NCBI RefSeq assembly: GCF_003441595.1
Contig: NZ_CP031848.1
Coordinates: 3,906,001-3,970,000 of the forward strand
Origin: Marinobacter sp. Arc7-DN-1
GTDB taxonomy: Bacteria > Pseudomonadota > Gammaproteobacteria > Pseudomonadales > Oleiphilaceae
Reading direction: 5' to 3'
Length of the DNA: 64,000 bases
The translations under genes were made by a program, and so were the position numbers. Shown here piece after piece: positions 9,473-16,716 of the stretch. The number at the start of each line of letters is the position of its first letter. The first letter of the stretch is position 1. Below the pieces are notes generated by a model. It did not search any database, was not told where the DNA came from, and saw nothing but the letters and a program-made list of their open reading frames with translations.

Positions 9473-9540
9473 GAGCTGTATGATGGGAAACTATCACGTA
9501 CAGTTCTTATGGGGCGAAGGGCCGGAAGGCCCTTAGCTAC
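9473..9540 (+). ncRNA. Group II intron domains V and VI
   Basis: The 34-nt domain V hairpin (9473-9506) and the domain VI hairpin with its 3' splice end (to 9540) are clearly recognisable. GAGCTGTA pairs with TACAGTTC, and the distal stem closes on GGGAAAC. Both appear intact, so the catalytic RNA core may still be active. Confidence 0.75.
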
Positions 9541-9560
9541 CAGGTATTTTTGCTGCAGCC

Positions 9561-9597
9561 TTGAAAAATATGATGTAATACAGTGTAGTCACTGTAT
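9561..9597 (+). promoter_or_regulatory. Toxin-antitoxin promoter with palindromic operator
   Basis: A -35-like TTGAAA (9561-9566) and a weak -10-like TGTAGT (9584-9589) are 17 bases apart. A perfect 8-bp inverted repeat, ATACAGTG-TAGT-CACTGTAT (9578-9597), covers the -10. The antitoxin start follows 14 bases later. Ribbon-helix-helix antitoxins usually repress their own operon through such a palindrome, so this is the predicted autoregulatory operator. Confidence 0.6.
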
Positions 9598-9611
9598 GCG
9601 GGGGTAGAACA

Positions 9612-9884
9612 ATGAGCGTAACCACAGTCCGCCTTCAGGTTGAGGTAGAGCAGCATCTGGATGCAATCGCCAGCAGGCTCCGTCGGAGCAAAGGCTGGGT
9701 TATCAATCAGGCGTTAACTGAGTACATCGAAAAGCAGCAGCGTGAGCAAGAGCGTTGGCAGCAAACCCTGGAGGCAATGGAATCTGCGGCCCAAGGGAAA
9801 GTAGTCGATGCGGGTGAGGTCCATAGTTGGCTTAAGAGCTGGGGCTCCGAGAACGAGCAGGTTGCGCCGGGGTCAGGTGAGTGA
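9612..9884 (+). CDS. RHH (CopG/RelB-like) antitoxin
   Basis: A 90-residue protein with an N-terminal ribbon-helix-helix: the strand TTVRLQVEVEQHLDAIA, then RLRRSKGWVINQALTEYIE. It continues as a charged helix and an acidic, flexible C-terminus (SWGSENEQ) of the kind that wraps and neutralises a toxin. It is the first gene of a two-gene operon, preceded by a palindromic operator, and its stop overlaps the toxin start by 4 bases (GTGA). Role: DNA-binding autorepressor and antidote of the downstream ParE/RelE-fold toxin. The pair lies in an accessory island directly after a group II intron. Confidence 0.85.
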   Translation: MSVTTVRLQVEVEQHLDAIASRLRRSKGWVINQALTEYIEKQQREQERWQQTLEAMESAAQGKVVDAGEVHSWLKSWGSENEQVAPGSGE

Positions 9885-10162
9885 AACTGGTTTACACACA
9901 AGAAGCCGTTGCAGATTTAAAGCGTCTAAGGGAGTTCATCGCTGTTCACAGTCCTTCAACTGCGACTCGAATAGCCACCGAATTGATTTGCAAAATCGAG
10001 CTGCTACCAGATTTCCCTAAAATCGGCGTTCCGGTTGAGATAGCGCCGGAACCAGAATCAGTTCGTGACATAGTCTTTGGCAAGCACATTGTCCGTTATT
10101 CGGTTCACATCAAGACAATCATAATATTGCGGGTGTGGCATACCTTGGAAGGTGAGCGATAG
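9881..10162 (+). CDS. ParE/RelE-superfamily toxin
   Basis: A 93-residue protein of typical toxin length with the ParE-like pattern: KLVYTQEAVADLKRLREFI at the N-terminus, KIELLPDFPKIG in the middle and a C-terminal VRYSVHIKTIIILRVWH strand set. It starts with GTG inside the antitoxin stop (GTGA overlap), so the two are translationally coupled. ParE homologs poison DNA gyrase and RelE homologs cleave mRNA on the ribosome. The RHH antitoxin favours the ParE/ParD type, but the target cannot be decided from sequence. Confidence 0.82.
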   Translation: MKLVYTQEAVADLKRLREFIAVHSPSTATRIATELICKIELLPDFPKIGVPVEIAPEPESVRDIVFGKHIVRYSVHIKTIIILRVWHTLEGER

Positions 10163-10254
10163 CAATTTAATTTCAGGAATCGGGCGGTGGGAACGGCTCG
10201 GAATCGGGTTTTTCTACGGTCTCTTTATGTTTAATAAATAATTTGAGATATAGA

Positions 10255-11505
10255 ATGAATATAGAATTACAGGAATTGCTTGAAAAGTATAAATGCGATA
10301 AAGAGTCAGTATTCAACACCTGGTTTATCAATAATGATGAACGTCTGAAAGCCTTTCGTTCTATTCGCCGCGGGGTTCAGAAAGTAATACTGGAAATCAA
10401 GACTAAAGAATTCGGAAACGATTATAAAGGCTCATCCCTGGAGTTTGTCTTAAACTGTATTACCGAACAAAAGCAGGTATTTATTGGAGCGTCACATGCA
10501 TTCTACTGGAAGCCAAAGCTTCGGATTCCAGATATTTATGAGAATGAAGAAAACAAGATGGCATTTGGTCAGTTTCTTGAGAATTGCTATAATGCTACAA
10601 GAGAAGATAAAATATTAAAGGAAATAATCCGCCTCGATCAGAGAAAAATAAAGGGGCTGGGGCCTGCAGTAGTTAATATTCTGTATTTCCTTCATCCTGA
10701 GATTATTCCTCCATTCAATACTGCAATCGTTAATGGGTTTAACCACTTATTCAAGGAAAATATTAAGCTTGGTTCATGGCAGGAATACCTTCGTATGCGG
10801 GAGATAATTATAGGAAAAAACAGCCAGCACAGAAGTATACTTTCTAAGGATCTTGGGGCATTTTCTGGCTTGTTGTTTGACATTGGCGTTAAAAAGCTCA
10901 TGGTTGGAGATGAAGGTGCTCTTTCTGATGATGAGAAGGTGAAAATAGAAAAGCTCCTTAAGAAACGACACAAAGAAGTTACAAATGAAAAAGAAGAGGA
11001 AGATCTGCATACAGAAATGCAATACCATCTTCTGAAGATCGGCCACGCGTTAGGGTATGATGTAATTAGCGCTTCAAACGATCGGTCAAGATGTCACGAT
11101 GGTATTAATTTTTCATTTATAAGTCTGCCAATATTTCCTGATATAGGTGTTGATAGAGACACAAATAACACTATTGCGCTAATTGACGTGATTTGGTTTG
11201 AGAAAGGCACAAACAAAATTGTTTGCGCTTTTGAGGTTGAGAAAAGCACATCAATATATTCTGGAATACTTCGGCTTACTGACTTGTACTTCTCATTTCC
11301 AGAAGACCCCTCCTCCCTGTTCCTTATCATTCCTGACAACAGAGAAAAGGAGTTAGAGTTGCAGCTAAGTCGGCCAGCGATTAAGGGCAATAATATCGAA
11401 ATTCATTACATTTTATTCTCTGACTTGCGTAAACACTGTGATGCGATATGTACGTTTGGCGATAGCAAAGAAACTCTGAAGAAAATAGCTAAGGTGGTCA
11501 GTTGA
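10255..11505 (+). CDS. Orphan restriction-endonuclease-like protein (HhH plus PD-(D/E)XK-type)
   Basis: A 416-residue AT-rich gene unlike its GC-rich surroundings. Around residues 131-155 there is a helix-hairpin-helix-like segment ([19 protein letters not shown] followed by [11 protein letters not shown]). A lysine/glutamate-rich coiled stretch follows (about 225-250). The C-terminal part has a nuclease-like arrangement: LIDVIWF (Asp near 310), then about 15 residues later AFEVEKS (ExE-K), followed by SGILRLTDL and [13 protein letters not shown]...ExE is the active-site form found in some type II enzymes such as BamHI. I infer a DNA-binding nuclease. No methyltransferase, ATPase or second subunit is visible, and the TA pair is the only close neighbour. 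ATG 10255 is chosen over an in-frame TTG at 10243. The exact family is not recognised. Confidence 0.6.
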   Translation: MNIELQELLEKYKCDKESVFNTWFINNDERLKAFRSIRRGVQKVILEIKTKEFGNDYKGSSLEFVLNCITEQKQVFIGASHAFYWKPKLRIPDIYENEENKMAFGQFLENCYNATREDKILKEIIRLDQRKIKGLGPAVVNILYFLHPEIIPPFNTAIVNGFNHLFKENIKLGSWQEYLRMREIIIGKNSQHRSILSKDLGAFSGLLFDIGVKKLMVGDEGALSDDEKVKIEKLLKKRHKEVTNEKEEEDLHTEMQYHLLKIGHALGYDVISASNDRSRCHDGINFSFISLPIFPDIGVDRDTNNTIALIDVIWFEKGTNKIVCAFEVEKSTSIYSGILRLTDLYFSFPEDPSSLFLIIPDNREKELELQLSRPAIKGNNIEIHYILFSDLRKHCDAICTFGDSKETLKKIAKVVS

Positions 11506-11720
11506 GTCAGTGCATATCAAGGCCATGCACCGGATGCCAGAACTTCCGCTTCGCTACGGTTCTGTCATCGGTGATGACGTTGCCCTGAGAGCTGGTTGGC
11601 GATGCAAGATATGTACGATCTCTGGGTGGCCCGTGGTACGATCAATCTGGACGGTGTTCATCCCCTGGATTTCGAAGTAGCTTAACCAGCGCGGCAGGCG
11701 TTAGATTTTAAATAGAACAC
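11506..11720. other. Intergenic stretch with two integron-like recombination motifs
   Basis: The segment has no convincing gene. A hairpin-forming imperfect repeat (11530-11543 with 11559-11571, loop CTTCGCTACG) lies just after the nuclease gene. A 27-codon frame (11602-11685) looks like a gene end without its front. Its stop overlaps GCTTAAC (11680-11686), which fits the attC R'' core RYYYAAC. GTTAGAT (11700-11706) fits the R' core GTTRRRY, with only 13 bases between the two. This may be a collapsed attC site. The link to integrons is inference from the core motifs. Confidence 0.3.
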
Positions 11721-12011
11721 ATGATGAAAAACTGCAAATACGTCCGGATACACATAATAGTCATCAGTATCCTGTTGCTTATAGGGCAATTGAGTGTGCT
11801 CTGTCACTCCGCAGAACACCAATTTCATGCGCCAGATAAGTCATGCCAGATATTTTTGCAGCTGGAGAAGTCAGGAAACGGATTGATCTTTTCCGACTTA
11901 CGATTAATGTCGTTGGTTAAAAATATCCCGCTCACCCCTAGAATTACTACCCTCCGAATACCCTTTCTGCAAGCGATGTATTTCGCACGCGCTCCCCCTT
12001 TTTCTTCGTAA
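11721..12011 (+). CDS. Small exported protein, DUF2946-like
   Basis: A 96-residue protein with an N-terminal hydrophobic segment (IHIIVISILLLIGQLSVLCHS) suited to a signal peptide or anchor. A His/Asp/Cys-rich motif follows (SAEHQFHAPDKSCQIF), and the protein ends in YFARAPPFSS. The HxxxH...D..C pattern and the terminal RAPP resemble small DUF2946-type proteins as I remember them, which are often linked to metals; this is family recollection, not a search. It is followed by an outer-membrane barrel gene on the same strand. The start lies 15 bases after the putative attC core at 11700. ATG 11724 is an alternative start. Confidence 0.5.
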   Translation: MMKNCKYVRIHIIVISILLLIGQLSVLCHSAEHQFHAPDKSCQIFLQLEKSGNGLIFSDLRLMSLVKNIPLTPRITTLRIPFLQAMYFARAPPFSS

Positions 12012-12015
12012 CACC

Positions 12016-12060
12016 TTAATAAATCGTTTATTAAATTGACACAACTATTTGAAGTTGTGT
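12016..12060 (+). promoter_or_regulatory. Two tandem palindromes upstream of the outer-membrane gene
   Basis: A perfect 8-bp inverted repeat TTAATAAA-TCG-TTTATTAA (12016-12034) is followed closely by a 7-bp one, ACACAAC...GTTGTGT (12039-12060). A TTGACA (12036-12041) sits between and could be a -35 box. They occupy most of the 78-base gap between the small exported protein and the barrel gene, so they may be operator sites. The second could instead be a weak hairpin, since a T-rich stretch follows. Confidence 0.35.
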
Positions 12061-12089
12061 TTGCTGTTTTTCGTTATCAGAGTATTTCC

Positions 12090-13190
12090 ATGTATAAGAT
12101 ATTATTTGTAGCTACTATAATAACAGCCACAATGGCAAGTCCGGTATTATCTGATAATATTATAGATTTAACTGGTTTAGATAGACCAAAAAACCATGGA
12201 TTTGAAACTATAAAGCTGGGTGCTAATATGGATCTCTTTGCAGCATCAAGAGACTTTGGTCCAGTCGGTGAGAAAAGTGAGCTGAAACTTCGCGAAATGG
12301 AGATGTCACTTGAAGCTCAAATAAATCCGTGGCTTTACGGTATGATATTTTTAACAAAACCATCCGATGAGCCTTTTGATGTCGAAGAGGCCGCAGTTAT
12401 AGCAGACCTCAGCTACGGATTTCGATTGAAAGCCGGCAAGTATCGAAATGAGTTTGGCTTGCTTAACGCAATTCATGAGCCAGAAAGGCCACAAATTTCG
12501 CTCCCGCTACCAGTTGCCGAATTTTTAGGAGAGGAGCAACTTCGTGAGCCAAGTATTACGATTGGGAAAAAAATCGAGTTTGTAAACGGCCACAATGGAG
12601 GCGTGAGCCTTGCACTGCTTAATAGTGAAAATGAAGTTGCTTTTAATCAAGCCCAATCGAAAGATAAAGCCTATTCTGGTAAATTATATTATGGTTATAG
12701 ATCATCCGACACGGCCTATCAGCTTGGGTTTAGTGCACTAACCGGGAAAAACGATGTAGACGGACGTTTAAGTACAAATCTGCAAGCCGTTGATTTTCTC
12801 TATATGCTGAAGCCAGATTATGCGTCAGGATATGATTATCCAGCACGTTTTATGTTGCTAGGTGAGGCCTTTTATAACCAGCGTGAAATTACAGCGGGCA
12901 ACACAAATAAAGCTCAAGGTTATTGGGCGGTGGCAGATTACCAGTTTTTGCCTGCGCACCATATTGGCATAGGGCTGGAATCTACTGAAGGAATATTGGA
13001 TAAATCTATTAAGTCGGATGCGTACTCCATGCATTATAGCTGGTACTATGGTTCGCATAGTCGTTTGCAATTAGAGGCACGCCGTCTAAAAATAGATAAT
13101 GAAGATGATGGTCTGGAGATTCTACTTCAATGGAATATCGTGTTGGGTCCACACAGTGAAAAACCATTTTTGCCCATGTTAGGGCAGTGA
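12090..13190 (+). CDS. Outer-membrane beta-barrel protein (porin / zinc-regulated OMP-like)
   Basis: A 366-residue protein with a signal peptide (YKILFVATIITATMASPVLSDN). Alternating amphipathic strands typical of an outer-membrane barrel fill the rest, such as ADLSYGFRLKAGKYRNEFG, YSGKLYYGYRSSDTAYQLGFSALTG and LQLEARRLKIDNED. The strand GLLNAIHEPERPQ and the overall plan recall proteins annotated as zinc-regulated outer-membrane receptors or phosphate-selective-porin-like proteins; the substrate is not established. ATG 12090 gives a clean signal peptide, whereas the upstream start at 12036 would spoil it. AT-rich, like its neighbours in the island. An attC-like hairpin starts about 20 bases after the stop. 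Confidence 0.6.
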   Translation: MYKILFVATIITATMASPVLSDNIIDLTGLDRPKNHGFETIKLGANMDLFAASRDFGPVGEKSELKLREMEMSLEAQINPWLYGMIFLTKPSDEPFDVEEAAVIADLSYGFRLKAGKYRNEFGLLNAIHEPERPQISLPLPVAEFLGEEQLREPSITIGKKIEFVNGHNGGVSLALLNSENEVAFNQAQSKDKAYSGKLYYGYRSSDTAYQLGFSALTGKNDVDGRLSTNLQAVDFLYMLKPDYASGYDYPARFMLLGEAFYNQREITAGNTNKAQGYWAVADYQFLPAHHIGIGLESTEGILDKSIKSDAYSMHYSWYYGSHSRLQLEARRLKIDNEDDGLEILLQWNIVLGPHSEKPFLPMLGQ

Positions 13191-13210
13191 AATTGGTATA
13201 GTTACAACGC

Positions 13211-13297
13211 ATATAACAAGGCAAATTAACTTGGACAGTTTAAAGCAGCGCACCTCGCTCCTCTGCTTTAAACTGCCGGTTATTTGCGACGTTAGAA
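13211..13297 (+). repeat. attC-like integron recombination site
   Basis: An 87-base imperfect palindrome follows the barrel gene. GCAAATTAACTTGGACAGTT (start of the left arm, 13221-13248) pairs with the right arm at 13263-13287, leaving a few unpaired left-arm bases, around a 14-base loop (13249-13262). Just outside lie TATAAC and GTTAGAA, close to the R'' (RYYYAAC) and R' (GTTRRRY) cores. Extrahelical bases on one arm, inverted outer cores and a position after a gene stop are the standard features of attC sites. R'' and R' each deviate slightly from consensus. No integrase gene is in the window. Confidence 0.55.
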
Positions 13298-13311
13298 ACT
13301 GGTCGAACGAT

Positions 13312-13332
13312 GGCGGCCGCCCACCGGCCGCC
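13312..13332. other. GC-rich perfect hairpin
   Basis: GGCGGCCG (13312-13319) and CGGCCGCC (13325-13332) flank a CCCAC loop between the attC-like site and the convergent minus-strand gene. There is no T-tract on either side, so it is not a standard intrinsic terminator. The rest of the gap (13333-13488) shows nothing I can name. Confidence 0.35.
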
Positions 13333-13488
13333 CTTGCCTGGGCAGCGCTTATATCCGCGTTGTAGGGTCGACTACTTCTTTCATAAAAGATCCTCGTGAG
13401 CGAACGCTAAGAGTGGCAGGAATCACTGAAAGATTGGGAACCGTGGTGCTTTGGCGCAGGGATCACCTGGCGGGCTTTCCCTGGGGGC

Positions 13489-15474
13489 TCAGTCCGGCGA
13501 TGTCTCAGGCGACGCCGCCCAACTGGTATAACCAAGCTCCATGATTCGCGCGACTTCCTCATCCGGTACTGCCGAAAGGTCACCCAGCTCCAGCGTGTCG
13601 TAATGGAATGCGTAGAGCCGGGAGGTGAATTCGGCAATGGGCAGGGAGGCCTCGCCGCGGAACTCGCCGTGGCCCCGGGTGGAGCAGGTAATTCCCTGGC
13701 CCCAGTCCTGACCACTGTCGTTGTTGGGGTTGAAAAAGTAGACCCGCATCTCATTGCGGGGGCTGAGCCCGACCCTCAGGATGTTGATGGCGTGGCGGCC
13801 TACAAAGCGTGCGGCGCTGTCGGTAACGGCAATACCGGCCGGCTGGGCGTGGATTACGGGCAGGTGGCCGTTGTAGAAAGGGTGGTAGCTGGCATAGAAG
13901 TGCCGGATGAAGCCCTCGTAGTCGTGCACCTCGCCAGTGTAAATATCAGCCACCACACGGAACCCGTGGCTGACCCACCAGCCATAGAATTCCGGGTTGA
14001 TCCAGCGGTGGGCATCGTCGTCGCGGTTTTCACAACGGCGCCACATTTCGCCGTAGATGCGATCGAGGTGGGGGATGAGGATCAGAGATACCGGATCTAC
14101 ATCGACCGGTGTTTCCTTGACCAGCCCGGGCTCCAGGTCCCTGGAAGAGACGTTCTCGCCTTCGAAGCGGCTTAGCACTTCGTTGTCCCGGGCCGCCCAG
14201 GTCAGTACCTGAAGGAGATAATCGGCCTCGTTGGCCGCCCATACCGACAGGCCGATGGCAGACTGGCAGGTAGGGTTGTTGCCCTGGCCCACACCCAGCG
14301 GCTGCCCCAAAAGGTTGATGACACCGGCCAGCAGGAATACCCGGGGCGGTCGGGCATCGCCAAAGGCCTCTCGAAGGGTATTGGCGGTCTCCGCCGACAG
14401 TTTGAGTTGGATCTGCCGCCACAGGGCCTGGGCCACAGAGGGCGTAAACAGTGAGCCCCGCTCCAGCATCATGGTAAGGCCATATACGGCCTGGCAGGTC
14501 TCCGGGTATATGGCTTCGTCAATCAGGGCATGGACCAGTTCAGTGTAGCAGTAGAGATCGTCCAGGCCGGTCATGGTCAGCCCCAGTATGGTGGGTATCA
14601 GATCGTCCTGATCATTGTTGCGCAGGAACCTCAGCATAACCGCGTGGTACGGGGAGGCCAGACCGGTGTCGTGCATGCTGCGGGCAAAGCAGGTGGCTTC
14701 GGAAGCGAGGGTTAGGTCGTCCATCTCGGTCAGACGCTGCTCATAAACCTGCAGGCCGGGGTCTTCAGCGCTGCCCGGTGTGGGCGCAAACAGGGCGTTG
14801 ACCAGGCGGGTTGCGGCGACGTTTTTGTTGGTTTCTATCTTCGGGTCATAGAGGCACTTGGCGATCTGGCCGATCATCTCGCAGATGCTGTCGACCTGCA
14901 CCGGCCCCTGGTCCAGGAGGCGCCAGACTTCCGCCACCAGGCTGTCCAGCAGGCTCTCATAGCCGAGGTGGGAAATCAGATACCGGTAGAGTTCCTGGAC
15001 AATCATCCCGAGCTGTTTCGGGCGCTCCCGGTCGGCTTCCGTGAGTTGGCCAGACAGCAGATCCAGGTTCAACGCCATAACCTGGGTCAGGAAGTATCGT
15101 GCCTGTTCTGCGGAAATGCCGGGGTGGAAGTAATCGCCCCGGGTGACGGCAAGCATTCGTAGCTCACTGATGGCCTCTACGATGGTTGTAACAGCACCGG
15201 CCTCGCGCAGGGAGTGCTTGGCCAGTGCCGGCTGGAGGATTGCCGGCTGAGCCCAGTCGCTGGAGCCGAAGATGCCGGCGGATTCCAGCGAGCGAACCCG
15301 CCGGTACAGGGCGTCAAAGCCGCCCGGGAGCGTCATCAGCATTCGGGTGCGCTCTAGCAGCCCAAGGCTGGAGGCCTTGGGGTCGGTGCGACGGGCGCGG
15401 GCGAAATCTCCCAGCGCTACATCAAACTGCCTCAATGCCGGCCCGAGCGCAGGATCAGCGTTTTGGTGCGCCAT
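13489..15474 (-). CDS. Large uncharacterised protein with a papain-like Cys-His-Asn pattern
   Basis: A 661-residue protein of unknown family. The first 390 residues look all-helical and repeat-like (for example LGLTMTGLDDLYCYTELVHALIDEA). Then comes GQGNNPTCQSAIGLSVWAA with Cys403, followed by a tail containing GRHAINI (His561) and VYFFNPNNDSGQDWG (Asn near 582-585). A Cys at a helix start, a later His on a strand, then Asn/Asp is the order of papain-fold proteases and transglutaminase-like enzymes. I infer such a C-terminal domain. No signal peptide is seen, so it is probably cytosolic. It lies 48 bases downstream of a fatty-acid desaturase on the same strand, so the two may be one operon. 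Confidence 0.6.
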   Translation of the reverse strand: MAHQNADPALGPALRQFDVALGDFARARRTDPKASSLGLLERTRMLMTLPGGFDALYRRVRSLESAGIFGSSDWAQPAILQPALAKHSLREAGAVTTIVEAISELRMLAVTRGDYFHPGISAEQARYFLTQVMALNLDLLSGQLTEADRERPKQLGMIVQELYRYLISHLGYESLLDSLVAEVWRLLDQGPVQVDSICEMIGQIAKCLYDPKIETNKNVAATRLVNALFAPTPGSAEDPGLQVYEQRLTEMDDLTLASEATCFARSMHDTGLASPYHAVMLRFLRNNDQDDLIPTILGLTMTGLDDLYCYTELVHALIDEAIYPETCQAVYGLTMMLERGSLFTPSVAQALWRQIQLKLSAETANTLREAFGDARPPRVFLLAGVINLLGQPLGVGQGNNPTCQSAIGLSVWAANEADYLLQVLTWAARDNEVLSRFEGENVSSRDLEPGLVKETPVDVDPVSLILIPHLDRIYGEMWRRCENRDDDAHRWINPEFYGWWVSHGFRVVADIYTGEVHDYEGFIRHFYASYHPFYNGHLPVIHAQPAGIAVTDSAARFVGRHAINILRVGLSPRNEMRVYFFNPNNDSGQDWGQGITCSTRGHGEFRGEASLPIAEFTSRLYAFHYDTLELGDLSAVPDEEVARIMELGYTSWAASPETSPD

Positions 15475-15522
15475 AGCTTCGTCTCCCTCGATCTCTTTTG
15501 GCTAGATGTTTGAGGTGGATGC

Positions 15523-16560
15523 TCAACCGCCGGCCTCCCGATAGGTCACCATACGCTGTTTCTCTTCATCCCAGAGGGCGTACCGGAAGCAGTCCGCAAT
15601 GTCGCGGGGTGCAAGGGTCGTTATTAGCGGTGATTGTAGTTCAGGAATGGTCGCCATCACTTCGGGAAGGCGGTAGAAGGGAATTCGAACGTTGAGATGA
15701 TGAATATGGTGGTAGCCAATATTTCCGGTAAACCACTGCATAACCCGATTCATCCGCATGAAACTCGAAGACTCCATGGCTCCCCGGTAAAAGGTCCAGG
15801 CTTCGGGCGAGGCAATCTGCATACGCCGGAAACTGTGCTGGGCAAAAAACAGATAGCACCCCATCGCGGCGGCAAGGGTCATGGGCAACAGGATGACATA
15901 GAAGACCAGACCGAATCCGCCCAGCACCCACAGCACGGCGATCAACCCGAAATGACTGAACAGGGCTATCAACGAGTCGATGTGTTTGCGGGGGGTCTTC
16001 AGCAAGGGTATGAGCGTAATGTTCAAACCGAAAACAATGGGGTAGCTCAACAGCACCACCAGGGGATTCCGCTGGGCGCGATAGGTAAAGCGTTGCCACC
16101 GCGTTGAGTCTTGCCACATACGGGCGGTTATAAGCGGAAAAGCGCCCACGCTGGCATCCGAAATCTGGCCCACATGGCCGTGGTGATAATTGTGGCTGGC
16201 ACGCCAGGAGCGGGTTGGCGTGAGAGTCAAGGCGCCGTAGGTATGGAAGAGCCAGTAGGCAACCCGGGAGTCTTTTAGAATTGCACCGTGCAGGTAATCG
16301 TGAAAGGTGATGAAGGCGCGCACCATCAGCAGGGCGCCCAATACCGAAAACACCACTCTGAGGGGCCACCACGGGATCACCCCGGCGGCCGTCAGTGCGG
16401 CAAACACCAACCCAAAGGTAGAGCCGACATACCACCAGCTTGTTGCAGCAGATTCTTCAACGTAAGGTTTCGTGGCCTCAAGCAGCTCCCGCCCTACCCG
16501 GATATCTTCGCTGTGTTCCGGCAAGCTGTCGTCCGATTCCCGGACATTGTCCTGACGCAT
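15523..16560 (-). CDS. Membrane fatty-acid desaturase
   Basis: A 345-residue integral membrane protein with the three histidine boxes of di-iron acyl desaturases: HDYLHG (87-92), HNYHHGH (123-129) and HHIHH (284-288). Hydrophobic segments lie around residues 45-85 and 165-230. It should insert double bonds into acyl chains using O2 and an electron donor not encoded nearby. The regioselectivity is unknown. The start has a strong G-rich ribosome binding site. The gene is followed by the 661-aa protein, which may be co-transcribed. No regulator is adjacent. Confidence 0.88.
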   Translation of the reverse strand: MRQDNVRESDDSLPEHSEDIRVGRELLEATKPYVEESAATSWWYVGSTFGLVFAALTAAGVIPWWPLRVVFSVLGALLMVRAFITFHDYLHGAILKDSRVAYWLFHTYGALTLTPTRSWRASHNYHHGHVGQISDASVGAFPLITARMWQDSTRWQRFTYRAQRNPLVVLLSYPIVFGLNITLIPLLKTPRKHIDSLIALFSHFGLIAVLWVLGGFGLVFYVILLPMTLAAAMGCYLFFAQHSFRRMQIASPEAWTFYRGAMESSSFMRMNRVMQWFTGNIGYHHIHHLNVRIPFYRLPEVMATIPELQSPLITTLAPRDIADCFRYALWDEEKQRMVTYREAGG

Positions 16561-16666
16561 GGCCCGTCCCCCCCCTGCCTATAAAATTAGATCTTTTGGC
16601 AGGTAATTTCCAACGGCAGGAAACGCTGAAAGCTCTGGGTATCGGCGGTACGCCTGAAAGAACAAA

Positions 16667-16684
16667 CCCCGACAAAAGCCGGGG
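16667..16684 (-). terminator. Intrinsic terminator of the liu / acyl-CoA synthetase operon
   Basis: Read on the minus strand, ACCCCGGC-TTTT-GTCGGGGT is followed by TTTGTTCTTT. It lies about 33 bases beyond the stop of the acyl-CoA synthetase, the last gene of the minus-strand operon. GC-rich stem plus U-rich tail is the classical arrangement. Confidence 0.75.
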
Positions 16685-16716
16685 TCTGAAGGTTTTCGCG
16701 AAGCAGCGAGGAGAAG

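Larger units (their letters stand above)
7248..9540 (+). mobile_element. Group II intron with intact domain V/VI
   Basis: The element carries an intron-encoded reverse transcriptase and the RNA hallmarks of a bacterial group II intron. The proposed 5' end is the GUGYG-type GTGCG at 7248. Domain V is exactly 34 nt at 9473-9506, with the AGC triad, a GGAAAC-capped stem and a closing CAGTTC. Domain VI follows as a hairpin with AAGGGCC and GGCCCTT arms around a GGAA loop, and the 3' end is ...CTAC at 9540 (AY rule). The roughly 670 bases before the ORF are noncoding, as expected for domains I-III. The 3' boundary is well supported; the 5' boundary is a motif match only. The intron sits between the palindromic element and a toxin-antitoxin operon. 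Confidence 0.8.

Noticed and set aside
11530..11571. Hairpin after the nuclease gene as a true attC site
   Set aside because: The loop resembles attC loops, but the outer R'' and R' cores are not found (GTTGCCC instead of GTTRRRY), so it is only mentioned as part of the gap.
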